Assembly (NCBI RefSeq): GCF_031127835.1
Contig: NZ_JARXHX010000004.1
Span: 124,001-188,000 of the forward strand
DNA length: 64,000 bases
Direction: 5' to 3'
From: Pelagicoccus sp. SDUM812002
GTDB lineage: Bacteria; Verrucomicrobiota; Verrucomicrobiia; Opitutales; Opitutaceae
The notes under the pieces were generated by a model. It searched no databases. It had not been told where the DNA came from and was given only the letters and a program-made list of their open reading frames with translations. The translations under genes were made by a program, and so were the position numbers. Shown piece by piece: positions 37,317 to 45,338 of the stretch. Position 1 is the first letter of the stretch. Each line of letters starts with the position of its first letter.

Positions 37317-38153
37317 ATGTTACGGAGTATTAAGGATCTGATGGGGTACCCGGTTTCGGCGAAAGATGGCAAAGCGGGAAAAGTTAAGGATGTATTGTTT
37401 GGCGACCTACACTGGAGAGTTCGCTACCTGGATGTGGAGACGCGCCGAGGACTGCACTTGAACCTTCGGTACCTGAGCAAGGACGAATCCGAGGATGATC
37501 AGGTGACGCGACGCTTGATTGAGCGGAAGCATCTAGGTCTGCCGCAGCTGGGAATCGATCGGCGGGAGATTCCGACGGACTTGACGGTCGACGAGGTCAG
37601 TAAATGCGAGGGGTTCGGTTCCCATTTGTCAGCCGAAGAAAAGTATGAAATGGAGTTCCGGCGTTTCTTCCGGCATGCGATCTACGATGAGCGTCCCCTG
37701 TTTGGCAGTTTCGGTATCTCGGGATACATGCCACCGGTGACGGCCTACGAGCACTCGGACAAGGAGATCCGCAGTCATCTCGATCGCATGGGAGAGTTAG
37801 CTGGCGAGCACCTACATTCCGCCAAGGCAGTGATAGGCTACCATGTAGTCGGTAAGGAAGAGACGCTAGGTCTCGTAGGCGATTTAATCTTGGACGCGGA
37901 AAATTGGGAGATTGCGTATTTGGTTTTGGATACGCGGCACGGAATTCCTTCCCGCAAGTATTTAGTCGATATGGACCAGGTTACTCGTCTCGATTGGTCG
38001 AGTTCCAGCATGGAGACGGCACTTCGAGCCAAAGACTTACTGCCGATGCGGCGGTATTGGGTCTATGATCCTGTCAACAAGGACAGCACCGACCACGAGT
38101 ACGACTATAGCGGAAAGCCTTGCCTGCGTAGCCTCATGGAGGACGTTTTCTGA
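37317..38153 (+). CDS. PRC-barrel domain protein
   Basis: 278 aa from ATG 37317, about 10 nt after a strong AAGGAGGAG; the in-frame GTG 37308 is too close to that site. Two PRC-barrel-like units: residues about 1-60 (SIKDLMGYPVSAKDGKAGKV, FGDLHWRVRYLDVET) and about 165-235 (IGYHVVGKEETLGLVGDLIL, WEIAYLVLDTRH, SRKYLVDMDQVTRLDW). Such two-barrel proteins are stress-associated, mostly uncharacterised cytoplasmic proteins in many environmental bacteria. One of the few genes here with a near-consensus ribosome site. Confidence 0.85.
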   Translation: MLRSIKDLMGYPVSAKDGKAGKVKDVLFGDLHWRVRYLDVETRRGLHLNLRYLSKDESEDDQVTRRLIERKHLGLPQLGIDRREIPTDLTVDEVSKCEGFGSHLSAEEKYEMEFRRFFRHAIYDERPLFGSFGISGYMPPVTAYEHSDKEIRSHLDRMGELAGEHLHSAKAVIGYHVVGKEETLGLVGDLILDAENWEIAYLVLDTRHGIPSRKYLVDMDQVTRLDWSSSSMETALRAKDLLPMRRYWVYDPVNKDSTDHEYDYSGKPCLRSLMEDVF

Positions 38154-38320
38154 AATTATCGGGGAGTTCATTAAAGGTTAAGCGGTATTCGGCGTGATCT
38201 CGAACGTCATCTGTTAGGGGCAGTCGTAGGCTTGCACGAAGGAGTATGAGCTGTTTTTGTTCGGCGTTTCATGAGAGAGAGACGCCATATTACAGCTAGA
38301 AGAGGAGCGATTGCTTAGCG

Positions 38321-39370
38321 ATGCAGCTGCAGCCGACTTTCCGGCGTAGCGTAATGCTGCTCCTCGTTTTGATTACCTTGTCGTTTGGTTGGTGGCCGTT
38401 TACTTTCTCGCCGGACAATGATGTGGGCTTCGATGCGAACACTGCGGCCTGGGCGTTCAACAGCGGTTACAAAGAGGGGGATACTTCCGCTAGAGGAATC
38501 GTGTACTGCGAATCAGAGATTGATACTCGAGCTTGGTCGGGGATTACAGTACGCGTGATCCTAAAGGGCCGCTCGAATGGGAGCGGTCTAGGCGCGTTCT
38601 TAGAGTTCTTCGAAGAAGGTGACGGCTTGCCGGCTTTGCTCATTTCCCAGTGGCAGGAGCATCTGGCGATGCGGAGCCGACGGAATACATCGAAGGTCGA
38701 ACGTGGTTATTCGGAAATCGGGTATCGAGGGCTTTTCTCGAGTGGGGATTTCGTGGAGCTCATCGTGAGTTCGGAAGGGCAAAGGACGCATGTCTACGTC
38801 GATGGCCAGGTCGTGGAGAGGCGCAACGATTTCAGCCTGCTGGGAGAGGACAACAGGTTCGTGGGTCGACTCGCGATCGGAAACAGCGCCGATGGCACAC
38901 ACCCTTTCACGGGAGAAATCCGCACGGTCGAAATCTTCGATGCCTTCCACAGGACTAATTCGAGTGACTTCGCTAGCGCTACGCCTGTCTATGCTTTCGA
39001 CCTTAGCTCGAGAGCGACGCCGGCAGGCCTTTACATTCCTGAATCCTTCGAGCCAGCTAAGCGGAAGAGACTCAACCCAGTTAATGCTGCCAACATGGAC
39101 AAGCCGGGCTATCGAAACGATGTGGTTGTAAACTCGCTCGGTTTCATACCGGTAGGAATCTGTTTCGCGGCTGCGGCACGGCGCCGAGTGAAGTCTGTGA
39201 TCGCTGTGTTGGTTTGGGTCGGGATCGCCTCGTTTTGTCTCAGCTTTACGATCGAGTGGATGCAAAGTTACCAGGTGCATCGCGATTCGAGCCAGCTCGA
39301 CGTGCTGCTCAACACGCTCAGTGGCTGCGTCGCCGTTTTGGTGCCAAAAAGGTGGATACTCTTCTTGTGA
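38321..39370 (+). CDS. VanZ-like membrane protein with inserted LamG/concanavalin-like domain
   Basis: 349 aa. TM1 (about 8-25, VMLLLVLITLSFGWWPFTF) is followed by an extracytoplasmic domain of about 220 residues with a LamG-like beta-sandwich pattern (WSGITVRVILKGRSNGSGLG, LIVSSEGQRTHVYVDGQVVE, LAIGNSADGTHPFTGEIRTV). VanZ-like elements then resume: DVVVNSLGFIPVGICFA (TM2), TM3, EWMQSYQVHRDSSQLDVLLNT with the conserved E..Q...R..D..N pattern, and TM4. The LamG-like domain therefore sits between TM1 and TM2. Function unknown; carbohydrate or envelope-polymer contact is possible. Start ATG 38321 lacks a good ribosome site. Confidence 0.8.
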   Translation: MQLQPTFRRSVMLLLVLITLSFGWWPFTFSPDNDVGFDANTAAWAFNSGYKEGDTSARGIVYCESEIDTRAWSGITVRVILKGRSNGSGLGAFLEFFEEGDGLPALLISQWQEHLAMRSRRNTSKVERGYSEIGYRGLFSSGDFVELIVSSEGQRTHVYVDGQVVERRNDFSLLGEDNRFVGRLAIGNSADGTHPFTGEIRTVEIFDAFHRTNSSDFASATPVYAFDLSSRATPAGLYIPESFEPAKRKRLNPVNAANMDKPGYRNDVVVNSLGFIPVGICFAAAARRRVKSVIAVLVWVGIASFCLSFTIEWMQSYQVHRDSSQLDVLLNTLSGCVAVLVPKRWILFL

Positions 39371-39465
39371 GCGGTCACTGCGTTTATTGTTACACAGAAA
39401 TGCGGTGGTAAGGGCTTGAGATTTCTATCTTTTCTCCGCGCTGAACTCGGGCTAAGTTTCCCCTT

Positions 39466-40956
39466 GTGAAATTCATACTTTCGTTGGACCAGGGTACCAC
39501 AAGTTCGCGAGCGCTTTTGCTCGATGAGCGTGGACAAGTTGTAGCGTCGGGTCAGGAGGAGTTTCAGCAGATCTTTCCGAAGCCCGGTTGGGTCGAGCAT
39601 GACCCGGAGGCGATCTGGTCTTCGCAGTGGAGCTCCATCGAGAAAGCTCTGTCCGCAGCGAGTTGTGGATGGGATTCCGTTCGGGCGATCGGCATCACCA
39701 ACCAGCGTGAAACGGTTGTTGCTTGGGACGCAGAATCGGGGAAAGCGATTGGAAATGCGATTGTATGGCAAGACCGGCGCACGGCCGACTTTTGCGCAGA
39801 GTTAAGAGACGCGGGTAAGGAATCCTGGATACAGGAGAAGACAGGACTTTTATTGGATCCATACTTCTCTGCTGGTAAGATGAAGTGGATCCTGGAGAAT
39901 CGGGAGGAAGCCAAAGCCTTGGCGGAAAAGGGACGCCTTCGTTTTGGCACGATCGATACATGGTTGGTATGGAAATTGAGCGAGGGAAATTGCTATGTGA
40001 CGGATGTCACAAACGCTTCGCGGACCCAGCTGATGGATCTTCGGATTTGCGAATGGGACAGACAACTATGCGAACTATTTGGTGTAGATGAATCCATGCT
40101 TCCGCAAATTGTGGATTCTAGCGGAGATTTGGCCAAAACTTCACTGCAGCGAAGCGGTGGTTTAGAGGTGCCGATTTCGGGAATCGCGGGAGACCAGCAA
40201 GCGGCATTGTTTGGGCAGCTCTGCTTCGAGCCAGGAATGGTGAAGAGCACCTATGGAACGGGCTGTTTCGTTTTGATGAACGTCGGGCGAGGCCCGGCCG
40301 TATCGCGCAACCGGCTGCTGAGCACCTTAGCGTGGAGGATCGAGGGAAAGACAGAGTACGCATTGGAAGGGAGCGTATTTGTTGGTGGTTCTGCGGTGCA
40401 ATGGTTGCGAGACCAGCTGGGAGTGATCGAGGCCGCCAGCGATATCGAAAAGCTAGCAGCAAGCGTGGATGACGCGGACGGCGTGGTGGTAGTGCCCGCT
40501 TTCACGGGATTGGGCGCTCCTTACTGGGATCCGCACGCTCGCGGCGCGATCATGGGACTGACGCGGGGAAGCTCAGCCGCGCATATCGCCCGGGCCGTTC
40601 TGGATGGAATCGCGAACCAGGTCTGCGACGTGGTGCGGGCTATGGCCAGCGACGCTGGCCGCGAGCTCAAGGAGCTCAAAGCGGATGGCGGAGCATCAGC
40701 TAATAGTTTGCTCATGCAAATCCAGTCGGACGTGACAGGTGCGACCGTGAGCTGTCCTAAGATCCTGGAAACCACGGCTTTAGGAGCAGGATTCCTAGCG
40801 GGGCTGGGTGTAGGATACTGGAAATCGAGGGACGCCTTGGTCGAACTCGTGGAGCCGGATCGCCTTTACGTGCCTGTGATGAGCGAAGATGAACGTAGCC
40901 ATAGGATGGTCAAATGGAGTCAAGCGGTGGAGCGTTGTTTGGCCTGGGAGAGATGA
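39466..40956 (+). CDS. glpK: Glycerol kinase
   Basis: 496 aa, GTG start at 39466 directly opening the ATPase loop (KFILSLDQGTTSSRALLLDE). FGGY-kinase motifs: WVEHDPEAIWSSQW, GITNQRETVVAWD, NAIVWQDRRTADFCA, LDPYFSAGKMKWIL, GTIDTWLVWKL, GIAGDQQAALFGQLC, YGTGCFVLMNVG and KADGGASANSLLMQIQSDV. Phosphorylates glycerol to glycerol-3-phosphate. No glpF or glpD nearby. The next genes make phosphatidylglycerol, which also uses glycerol-3-phosphate. Confidence 0.95.
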   Translation: MKFILSLDQGTTSSRALLLDERGQVVASGQEEFQQIFPKPGWVEHDPEAIWSSQWSSIEKALSAASCGWDSVRAIGITNQRETVVAWDAESGKAIGNAIVWQDRRTADFCAELRDAGKESWIQEKTGLLLDPYFSAGKMKWILENREEAKALAEKGRLRFGTIDTWLVWKLSEGNCYVTDVTNASRTQLMDLRICEWDRQLCELFGVDESMLPQIVDSSGDLAKTSLQRSGGLEVPISGIAGDQQAALFGQLCFEPGMVKSTYGTGCFVLMNVGRGPAVSRNRLLSTLAWRIEGKTEYALEGSVFVGGSAVQWLRDQLGVIEAASDIEKLAASVDDADGVVVVPAFTGLGAPYWDPHARGAIMGLTRGSSAAHIARAVLDGIANQVCDVVRAMASDAGRELKELKADGGASANSLLMQIQSDVTGATVSCPKILETTALGAGFLAGLGVGYWKSRDALVELVEPDRLYVPVMSEDERSHRMVKWSQAVERCLAWER

Positions 40957-41139
40957 GTCTTGCAGGTGCAAATCGGACGTTTCGCGGGCGGTAAAAACGT
41001 GTCCTGAGAAGCGGCAGAGGGAAGTCTGGGAGCGCTCCGCGGGGTGTCGAAGCCGTTCGCTTGCGATTGCCGGTCCAGATTCAAACTTGGGAGCGAAGCG
41101 GGCTTTACTTTGCGTGGCTTAGGTTCTTGAGTGCGGCAA

Positions 41140-41733
41140 ATGAACTTGCCCAACGTCCTTACCTTATCGCGGATTCCCATGATGTTCCTCATCGTGTGGC
41201 TTATGCGTGAGTCGTTTACGGGTGCGGCGACGGCGGCATTCGTGCTATTCGTGATCGCTGGGATTACTGATTGGGCGGACGGCTATGCTGCTCGTAAGTT
41301 GAATCAGGTGTCGAATTTCGGCATCCTGATGGACGCGTTGACGGACAAGATCTTGGTGCTCGGAATCATGGTGGCTCTCGTAGACAAGGGGCCGGATGCG
41401 GGAGGCATTCACATGTTTCTTTTCCTGCTGATCCTCTGTCGCGAATTCATGATTACAGGGTTGCGTCTGGTAGCTGCCACCAAAGGGGTCGTCATGGCAG
41501 CCGAGAGCGCGGGAAAGCAAAAGACGGTCACGCAAATCATCGCGTTGGGAGGATTCCTTTTGGCGATGGTTTTCCACGTTGACTGCGTGCGTTGGGGAGC
41601 AGCATATTCCGCCGATATCGCTTATTGGGTGGAGTGGATTGGCCGAGGCTTTTTCTGGATTTGCACGGTGATGACCCTGTATTCAGGCGCCAAATACTTC
41701 CGGAAGTACGGCGAGCTTGTTTTTAAGGACTGA
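41140..41733 (+). CDS. pgsA: CDP-diacylglycerol-glycerol-3-phosphate 3-phosphatidyltransferase
   Basis: 197 aa from ATG 41140 (MNLPNVLTLSRIPMMF); the in-frame GTG at 41131 is less likely. The CDP-alcohol phosphotransferase motif D-G-x2-A-R-x8-G-x3-D-x3-D is intact in DWADGYAARKL...NFGILMDALTDK. Several membrane segments. It forms phosphatidylglycerophosphate, which PgpA (next gene) dephosphorylates. Confidence 0.93.
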   Translation: MNLPNVLTLSRIPMMFLIVWLMRESFTGAATAAFVLFVIAGITDWADGYAARKLNQVSNFGILMDALTDKILVLGIMVALVDKGPDAGGIHMFLFLLILCREFMITGLRLVAATKGVVMAAESAGKQKTVTQIIALGGFLLAMVFHVDCVRWGAAYSADIAYWVEWIGRGFFWICTVMTLYSGAKYFRKYGELVFKD

Positions 41734-41745
41734 GATAATTTTCAG

Positions 41746-42249
41746 ATGATCAAGAATCCAAGATGGGCCCGTTTCTGGCCGGACAGAGCAGTCGTGAATC
41801 TGGCGACCATAGGTAGTTTGGGGCAATTCAAGGCTCCGGGAACTTGGGGCTCGGCCATGGGCATCGTCTTCTACGTGGTGTTCGTTGCTCACCTGAGCGA
41901 CTTCGCTGCCGTCTTGTTCCTAGCGGCAGCGTCTTACTTCGCGATAGGTGTTTGCGGTGAGGCGGAGAAGCGACTCAAGAAGGTGGATCCAGGTGAGATC
42001 ATTCTCGACGAGTTCGTGGCGATGCCGATCTGCTTCCTAGGATTAAGTGGGGTGAACTATCACCCGCATTATTTCCTTATCCTGCTCGCGGGCTTTTTGC
42101 TGTTTCGCTTTTTCGACATCCTAAAGCCGCTCGGAATCAAGAAGCTCCAGCGCTACCACGGCGGGTTCGGAGTCGTGGCCGACGACGTGGCGGCAGGTTT
42201 AGTCGTGGCTGTGATTATGAATGTCGGCGTACATTTCTGGCTGGGGTGA
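41746..42249 (+). CDS. pgpA: Phosphatidylglycerophosphatase A
   Basis: 167 aa. PgpA pattern: NLATIGSLGQFKAPGTWGSA, VDPGEIILDEFVAMPICF (acidic metal-binding residues), FRFFDILKPLGIKKLQ and VVADDVAAGLVVAVI. Removes phosphate from phosphatidylglycerophosphate to give phosphatidylglycerol. It follows pgsA by 12 nt. The compositionally different island starts directly after its stop codon. Confidence 0.93.
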   Translation: MIKNPRWARFWPDRAVVNLATIGSLGQFKAPGTWGSAMGIVFYVVFVAHLSDFAAVLFLAAASYFAIGVCGEAEKRLKKVDPGEIILDEFVAMPICFLGLSGVNYHPHYFLILLAGFLLFRFFDILKPLGIKKLQRYHGGFGVVADDVAAGLVVAVIMNVGVHFWLG

Positions 42250-42253
42250 GGCC

Positions 42254-42847
42254 ATGGTAAAATGGGCTGTTCAGGTAGCTACCTGTTGCTCAGAGAACGT
42301 TGTAGGCAAGTGCTATGTGGCACCAACTGAAAAGTTCATAGTTGGTACTTTTGCAGTGCTGTTTGGAAGTCAAACGGCTAAGAGTATTTGTGATAAGGAA
42401 GCTAGTAAGGCAGGTCATCTGACAACTGACTCCAAAGTCGTCGATTCATATCTCAACGATCCCATGATCCAAGCACTCTATCGTGAGCAACAGGAGTATG
42501 CGGCGTTGCCGGTATTCGAACTCTCAGGTATGTCAACTGGTTACAGAGCCCCAAGAGAAGAGCATGGTACTAATCGTAGTCCGGAGCATTTATCTGGATT
42601 AGCACGTCAAACGGCGACCTTCGAAGAAAAAAGGCGGTCGGCTTTAGCAGAAACGTACGACCACCCAGCCTACACCTTGATGAATTCATCTTCTGGCCCG
42701 AAGTATACGAACGCAGACTCGGCGAAGGCTAACTTGAATGTAGGATCTCAAGCGAAGGAAAGCCTTAAAGTTATGGCCGTGTCAATGGCGGCTCCGCCAG
42801 CGATTGCTTACGGATCGCCTTACCTTCTTGCTGGAGGCAAAGCCTAG
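42254..42847 (+). CDS. Hypothetical protein, probably the 5' part of a frameshifted gene
   Basis: About 197 aa from ATG 42254, 4 nt after the pgpA stop. The N-terminal region is Cys-rich (VATCCSENVVGKCY), the middle is polar, and the end is hydrophobic (VMAVSMAAPPAIAYGSPYLL). No family was recognised. Base composition is visibly AT-richer than the flanking genes. The frame stops at 42847, while a second frame with similar coding character continues to 43127. The two overlap by 44 nt, consistent with one frameshift in a gene of about 290 codons. Confidence 0.5.
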   Translation: MVKWAVQVATCCSENVVGKCYVAPTEKFIVGTFAVLFGSQTAKSICDKEASKAGHLTTDSKVVDSYLNDPMIQALYREQQEYAALPVFELSGMSTGYRAPREEHGTNRSPEHLSGLARQTATFEEKRRSALAETYDHPAYTLMNSSSGPKYTNADSAKANLNVGSQAKESLKVMAVSMAAPPAIAYGSPYLLAGGKA

Positions 42848-43127
42848 CGCGAGGTATCTGGCAAAGGAAGCTGTATGGCATTTTAGAACTGGCAAGGAAA
42901 TAGGACGCGTTCTCAGCTATCAAGCAGCTAAGAATCCAATCAGATTTGAGCAAGGAGCTGAGGCTGTGATTAACTTCTTTGGAGGGGATGGAAGTATGCA
43001 GCTAACTCCAGGGCAATTTGCTGGATCGGGTGCTAGGGAAATCTGGACGAGAGCCTTAGGACTGCAGGAACCAGAGGTTATCGCTGGTCAAGGTCTGCAC
43101 GGACTCGCCAATGCTTACAACGACTGA
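42804..43127 (+). pseudogene. Probable 3' part of the frameshifted hypothetical gene
   Basis: Open frame of 107 codons beginning at a TTG inside the previous frame. Sequence such as KPSARYLAKEAVWHFRTGKE and GDGSMQLTPGQFAGSGAREI looks like real protein. There is no ribosome site and the start is internal, so it is best read as a continuation of the 42254 frame after a shift between 42804 and 42847. No family recognised. A separate small gene cannot be excluded. Confidence 0.45.
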
Positions 43128-43130
43128 TAA

Positions 43131-43781
43131 ATGCTGAAGGGTTTTGGCGGGGCTGTTCTGTTCCTACTTCTTTCTGTAGGCATGCTATTCGTTGTGTTTG
43201 CTGGCAGCGAGCAACCTACCGGACGTCAACTTTGGCTTCTTGTGTTTGCTTCATCTATTTTTTGGTTTACCTCTATTTTGGCATCCGAAAGCGGAAACTT
43301 CGCAGGGAGAAGAGTGCAGGCAGAACAAAGTCGAATCTCAATACTTGATCCGCGTCCTTTGCTCCAACTTCTGGATACTCAACTTGCGTTCAACTCCCGC
43401 ACTGCGGCACATGCTCCTCGGCAAGCTCGTCGGTGCTTCGCACTCACGCCAGCCGCTTCGAGTCTGTCATGCCAGTGCTTTGCTTCGTCGGCACGCTGTC
43501 TCAACTTGAGCCAGCTCTTCGCCTCCTTACATAATACTAGTGCCCCACCGGTCAGGGTGTCAGCAACCAGCCCGCCCCCGACAAGTCGGGGTCACGCTTG
43601 CTGCTTGCCTCCCTTCCTCCCCGGGACCCACCCCGCGAGCTTTCGCCGCAAGCGGCGACACGGGGCACCCGATCCCTGTCCTCCCACACGCAGTGTGGGG
43701 GCTCCGAGGCGCACGCCGCCTTTCGTGGCCGGTGCCTGGAACGCTTGCCAGCCCCGGCCGCCGATTCGCACCTTCACCTAA
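43131..43781 (+). CDS. Short two-TM membrane ORF running into non-coding-like sequence
   Basis: Starts 3 nt after the preceding stop. The first about 65 codons look like a small membrane protein: two hydrophobic stretches (GAVLFLLLSVGMLFVVFAG and LWLLVFASSIFWFTSILA) and a short charged tail. From about 43330 the frame stays open but turns into Pro/Arg/Ala-rich sequence with no protein character and enters the hairpin-rich region. The original stop was probably lost by insertion or rearrangement near 43320-43380. Function unknown; position after a foreign-looking gene would suit an immunity or accessory protein, which is speculation. Confidence 0.35.
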   Translation: MLKGFGGAVLFLLLSVGMLFVVFAGSEQPTGRQLWLLVFASSIFWFTSILASESGNFAGRRVQAEQSRISILDPRPLLQLLDTQLAFNSRTAAHAPRQARRCFALTPAASSLSCQCFASSARCLNLSQLFASLHNTSAPPVRVSATSPPPTSRGHACCLPPFLPGTHPASFRRKRRHGAPDPCPPTRSVGAPRRTPPFVAGAWNACQPRPPIRTFT

Positions 43782-43983
43782 TTCCGAGGACTGGGCAAAC
43801 GTGTCACTCCTTGAACTCTGGCGTTAGCCGTCTTCTTACCAGTAGTAGATGAGCGAATACGTCGGTGAGATGTAGTATCGGTCTAGTCGCTGAAATTATC
43901 GGCCTTAGATACTTGAGAAGGAAGACGCGACACGGCCTAGTTTTTGGCAATATTCCGTTTTCGCCTTAAGCCCTTAGAACTAT
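43330..43983. other. Hairpin-rich stretch with no convincing gene (possible mobile or cassette remnant)
   Basis: About 650 nt. Four tight inverted repeats lie within about 190 nt: CCCCGAC-aa-GTCGGGG (43576-43591), CGCCGC-aa-GCGGCG (43644-43657), CCCACAC-gca-GTGTGGG (43683-43699), and GGCCGG...CCGGCC (43727-43759). Composition turns C-rich on the + strand, unlike the neighbours. Near the end, TTGAACTCTGGCGTTAGCC (43811-43829) resembles the 3' end of integron attC sites, but the GTTRRRY core is imperfect and no correctly spaced partner was found. 43841-43983 shows nothing recognisable. Confidence 0.45.
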
Positions 43984-44802
43984 TTAGCGTGCTGTTGATT
44001 CGCCTTTTTTGCTGCGGGCGTAAAGGATGAGAGCAAGTCCTGCGACAGCCATGGCGATGGAGAGAATCGCTCCGCGGTTGAGGCCCATTACCGGAAGTAT
44101 GCCTGCGTCATGCTCGCGGAATTGCTCTCCGATGATGCGGACGATGGAGTAGCCGAGCAGGAATTCCCCGCCAACTTGGCCTGGATGGTTTTTGAGTACC
44201 GGTGTGGTCCAGATCCGGACTTGGGTGTAGACCAGCATCAAAAGGCCCTCGAGGCCTGCTTCGTAGAGCTGCGAAGGGTGTCGCGGCATCAAGCCACCCC
44301 CCGGAAAGATGACGCCCCATGATCCGTCGGTAGGCTTGCCCCAGAGCTCCCCGTTTTGGAAGTTGGCGAGGCGGCCCAGCAGGAGGCCGGGAGGGGCGAG
44401 AGTCGCAAGGATATCTCCGATTTTAAGAAAGCTAACCTTGAAGCGTTTCGACATGATCCAACCAGCCACCGTAACACCCGCAAATCCGCCATGACTGGCC
44501 ATGCCGCCATCTGTGAACTTGAAGAATGCGAACGGGTCCTCGAGTAGAGTATCAGGAGAGTAGAAGATAAAATAGCCGAGGCGACCGCCCACGATGACTC
44601 CGGCAATGACTCCTAGGAAGAGATCGCTTTGCTGGTTGGTATCGAGTGGAGACAGTCCCTTCTTGTAGTAAATGTGCAGCAGCCAGGCCCCGATCATGAA
44701 ACCCAGCACGTAGGCGAGGCCGTACCAGCGGATCGCGAGCGATTCGGTGAACTGGTAGATGATGGGATCGAGGTCGTGGGTCCAAGGCGGAGAGAAAAGC
44801 AT
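43984..44802 (-). CDS. lgt: Prolipoprotein diacylglyceryl transferase
   Basis: 272 aa, polytopic. Lgt features: LAIRWYGLAYVLGFMIGAWL (N-terminal), GGRLGYFIFY, the family signature RLANFQNGELWGKPTDGSWG, and MPRHPSQLYEAGLEG. It transfers diacylglycerol from phosphatidylglycerol to the lipobox Cys of prelipoproteins, such as the GH105 fusion and the ABC binding protein here. Phosphatidylglycerol supply genes (pgsA, pgpA) lie just across the island. Confidence 0.95.
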   Translation of the reverse strand: MLFSPPWTHDLDPIIYQFTESLAIRWYGLAYVLGFMIGAWLLHIYYKKGLSPLDTNQQSDLFLGVIAGVIVGGRLGYFIFYSPDTLLEDPFAFFKFTDGGMASHGGFAGVTVAGWIMSKRFKVSFLKIGDILATLAPPGLLLGRLANFQNGELWGKPTDGSWGVIFPGGGLMPRHPSQLYEAGLEGLLMLVYTQVRIWTTPVLKNHPGQVGGEFLLGYSIVRIIGEQFREHDAGILPVMGLNRGAILSIAMAVAGLALILYARSKKGESTAR

Positions 44803-44834
44803 CGTTCGATTTTTGGGAAGTAGGTAATGAAACG

Positions 44835-45329
44835 TTAGGCTGGATACTCGTCGATATGGATTTCCGCGAGGTCGACGTTCGTAATTGCGAAATCGATTGG
44901 CTCGGCCCGTTTAGCGGGGTTGTCGGTTTTTACGAGGAAGTGAACCCTCTGTACTGGATCTGGATCTGGATTGGATACCTGAAACTTCCCTGTGTACGTG
45001 CCGTTTTGGATTCGGTGCTCGATCGCTTTCAAGGGTGGCTCTTGACTAGTTAAGTCAATGTCCGCGCGAGCGGATGAACCATCTGTAAATTTGAAATCCA
45101 AAGTGCAGGTTCTCTCTGTCGTTTCGATCGAGAAGGCGAAGCGGGCGTCCCTGGCCACCTCGCCGAAGTGCTGAATCAAATCAGGACTCTCTTGCCCGTA
45201 TCCTTCGATAGAATCTTGTCTGTCTGCGAAAATCGCGTGCACCGCTTTGACTTCTGTCGAGGGCTTGAAGCACCAACCGAGTATTCTCAAGCAGCTACCG
45301 TCGTGGGTCGCTTTGTCGATGACGTGCAT
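44835..45329 (-). CDS. Hypothetical beta-sandwich protein (GWCF-type domain)
   Basis: 164 aa. The opening LRILGWCFKPSTEVKAVHAI, then GYGQESPDLIQHFGEVA and ARFAFSIETTERTCTLDFKF, resembles a beta-sandwich domain I associate with the N-terminus of some bacterial glycosyltransferases; here it stands alone. The C-terminal half (PLKAIEHRIQNGTYTGKFQV) looks like a second strand-rich segment. No signal peptide. Sits between a CNNM protein and lgt on the same strand, 9 nt after the former. Function unknown. Confidence 0.7.
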   Translation of the reverse strand: MHVIDKATHDGSCLRILGWCFKPSTEVKAVHAIFADRQDSIEGYGQESPDLIQHFGEVARDARFAFSIETTERTCTLDFKFTDGSSARADIDLTSQEPPLKAIEHRIQNGTYTGKFQVSNPDPDPVQRVHFLVKTDNPAKRAEPIDFAITNVDLAEIHIDEYPA

Positions 45330-45338
45330 TGAGAAAGC

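Noticed and set aside
37250-38200. Shared GTTAAG...TCATCT elements upstream of the PRC-barrel, VanZ and ara genes
   Set aside because: The spacing differs at each site (6, about 24 and about 33 nt) and the halves are short, so chance is the simpler explanation.
43811-43829. Integron attC site
   Set aside because: The GTTAGCC core departs from GTTRRRY and no complementary RYYYAAC element lies at the usual distance; no integrase is in the window. Kept only as a possibility in the island finding.
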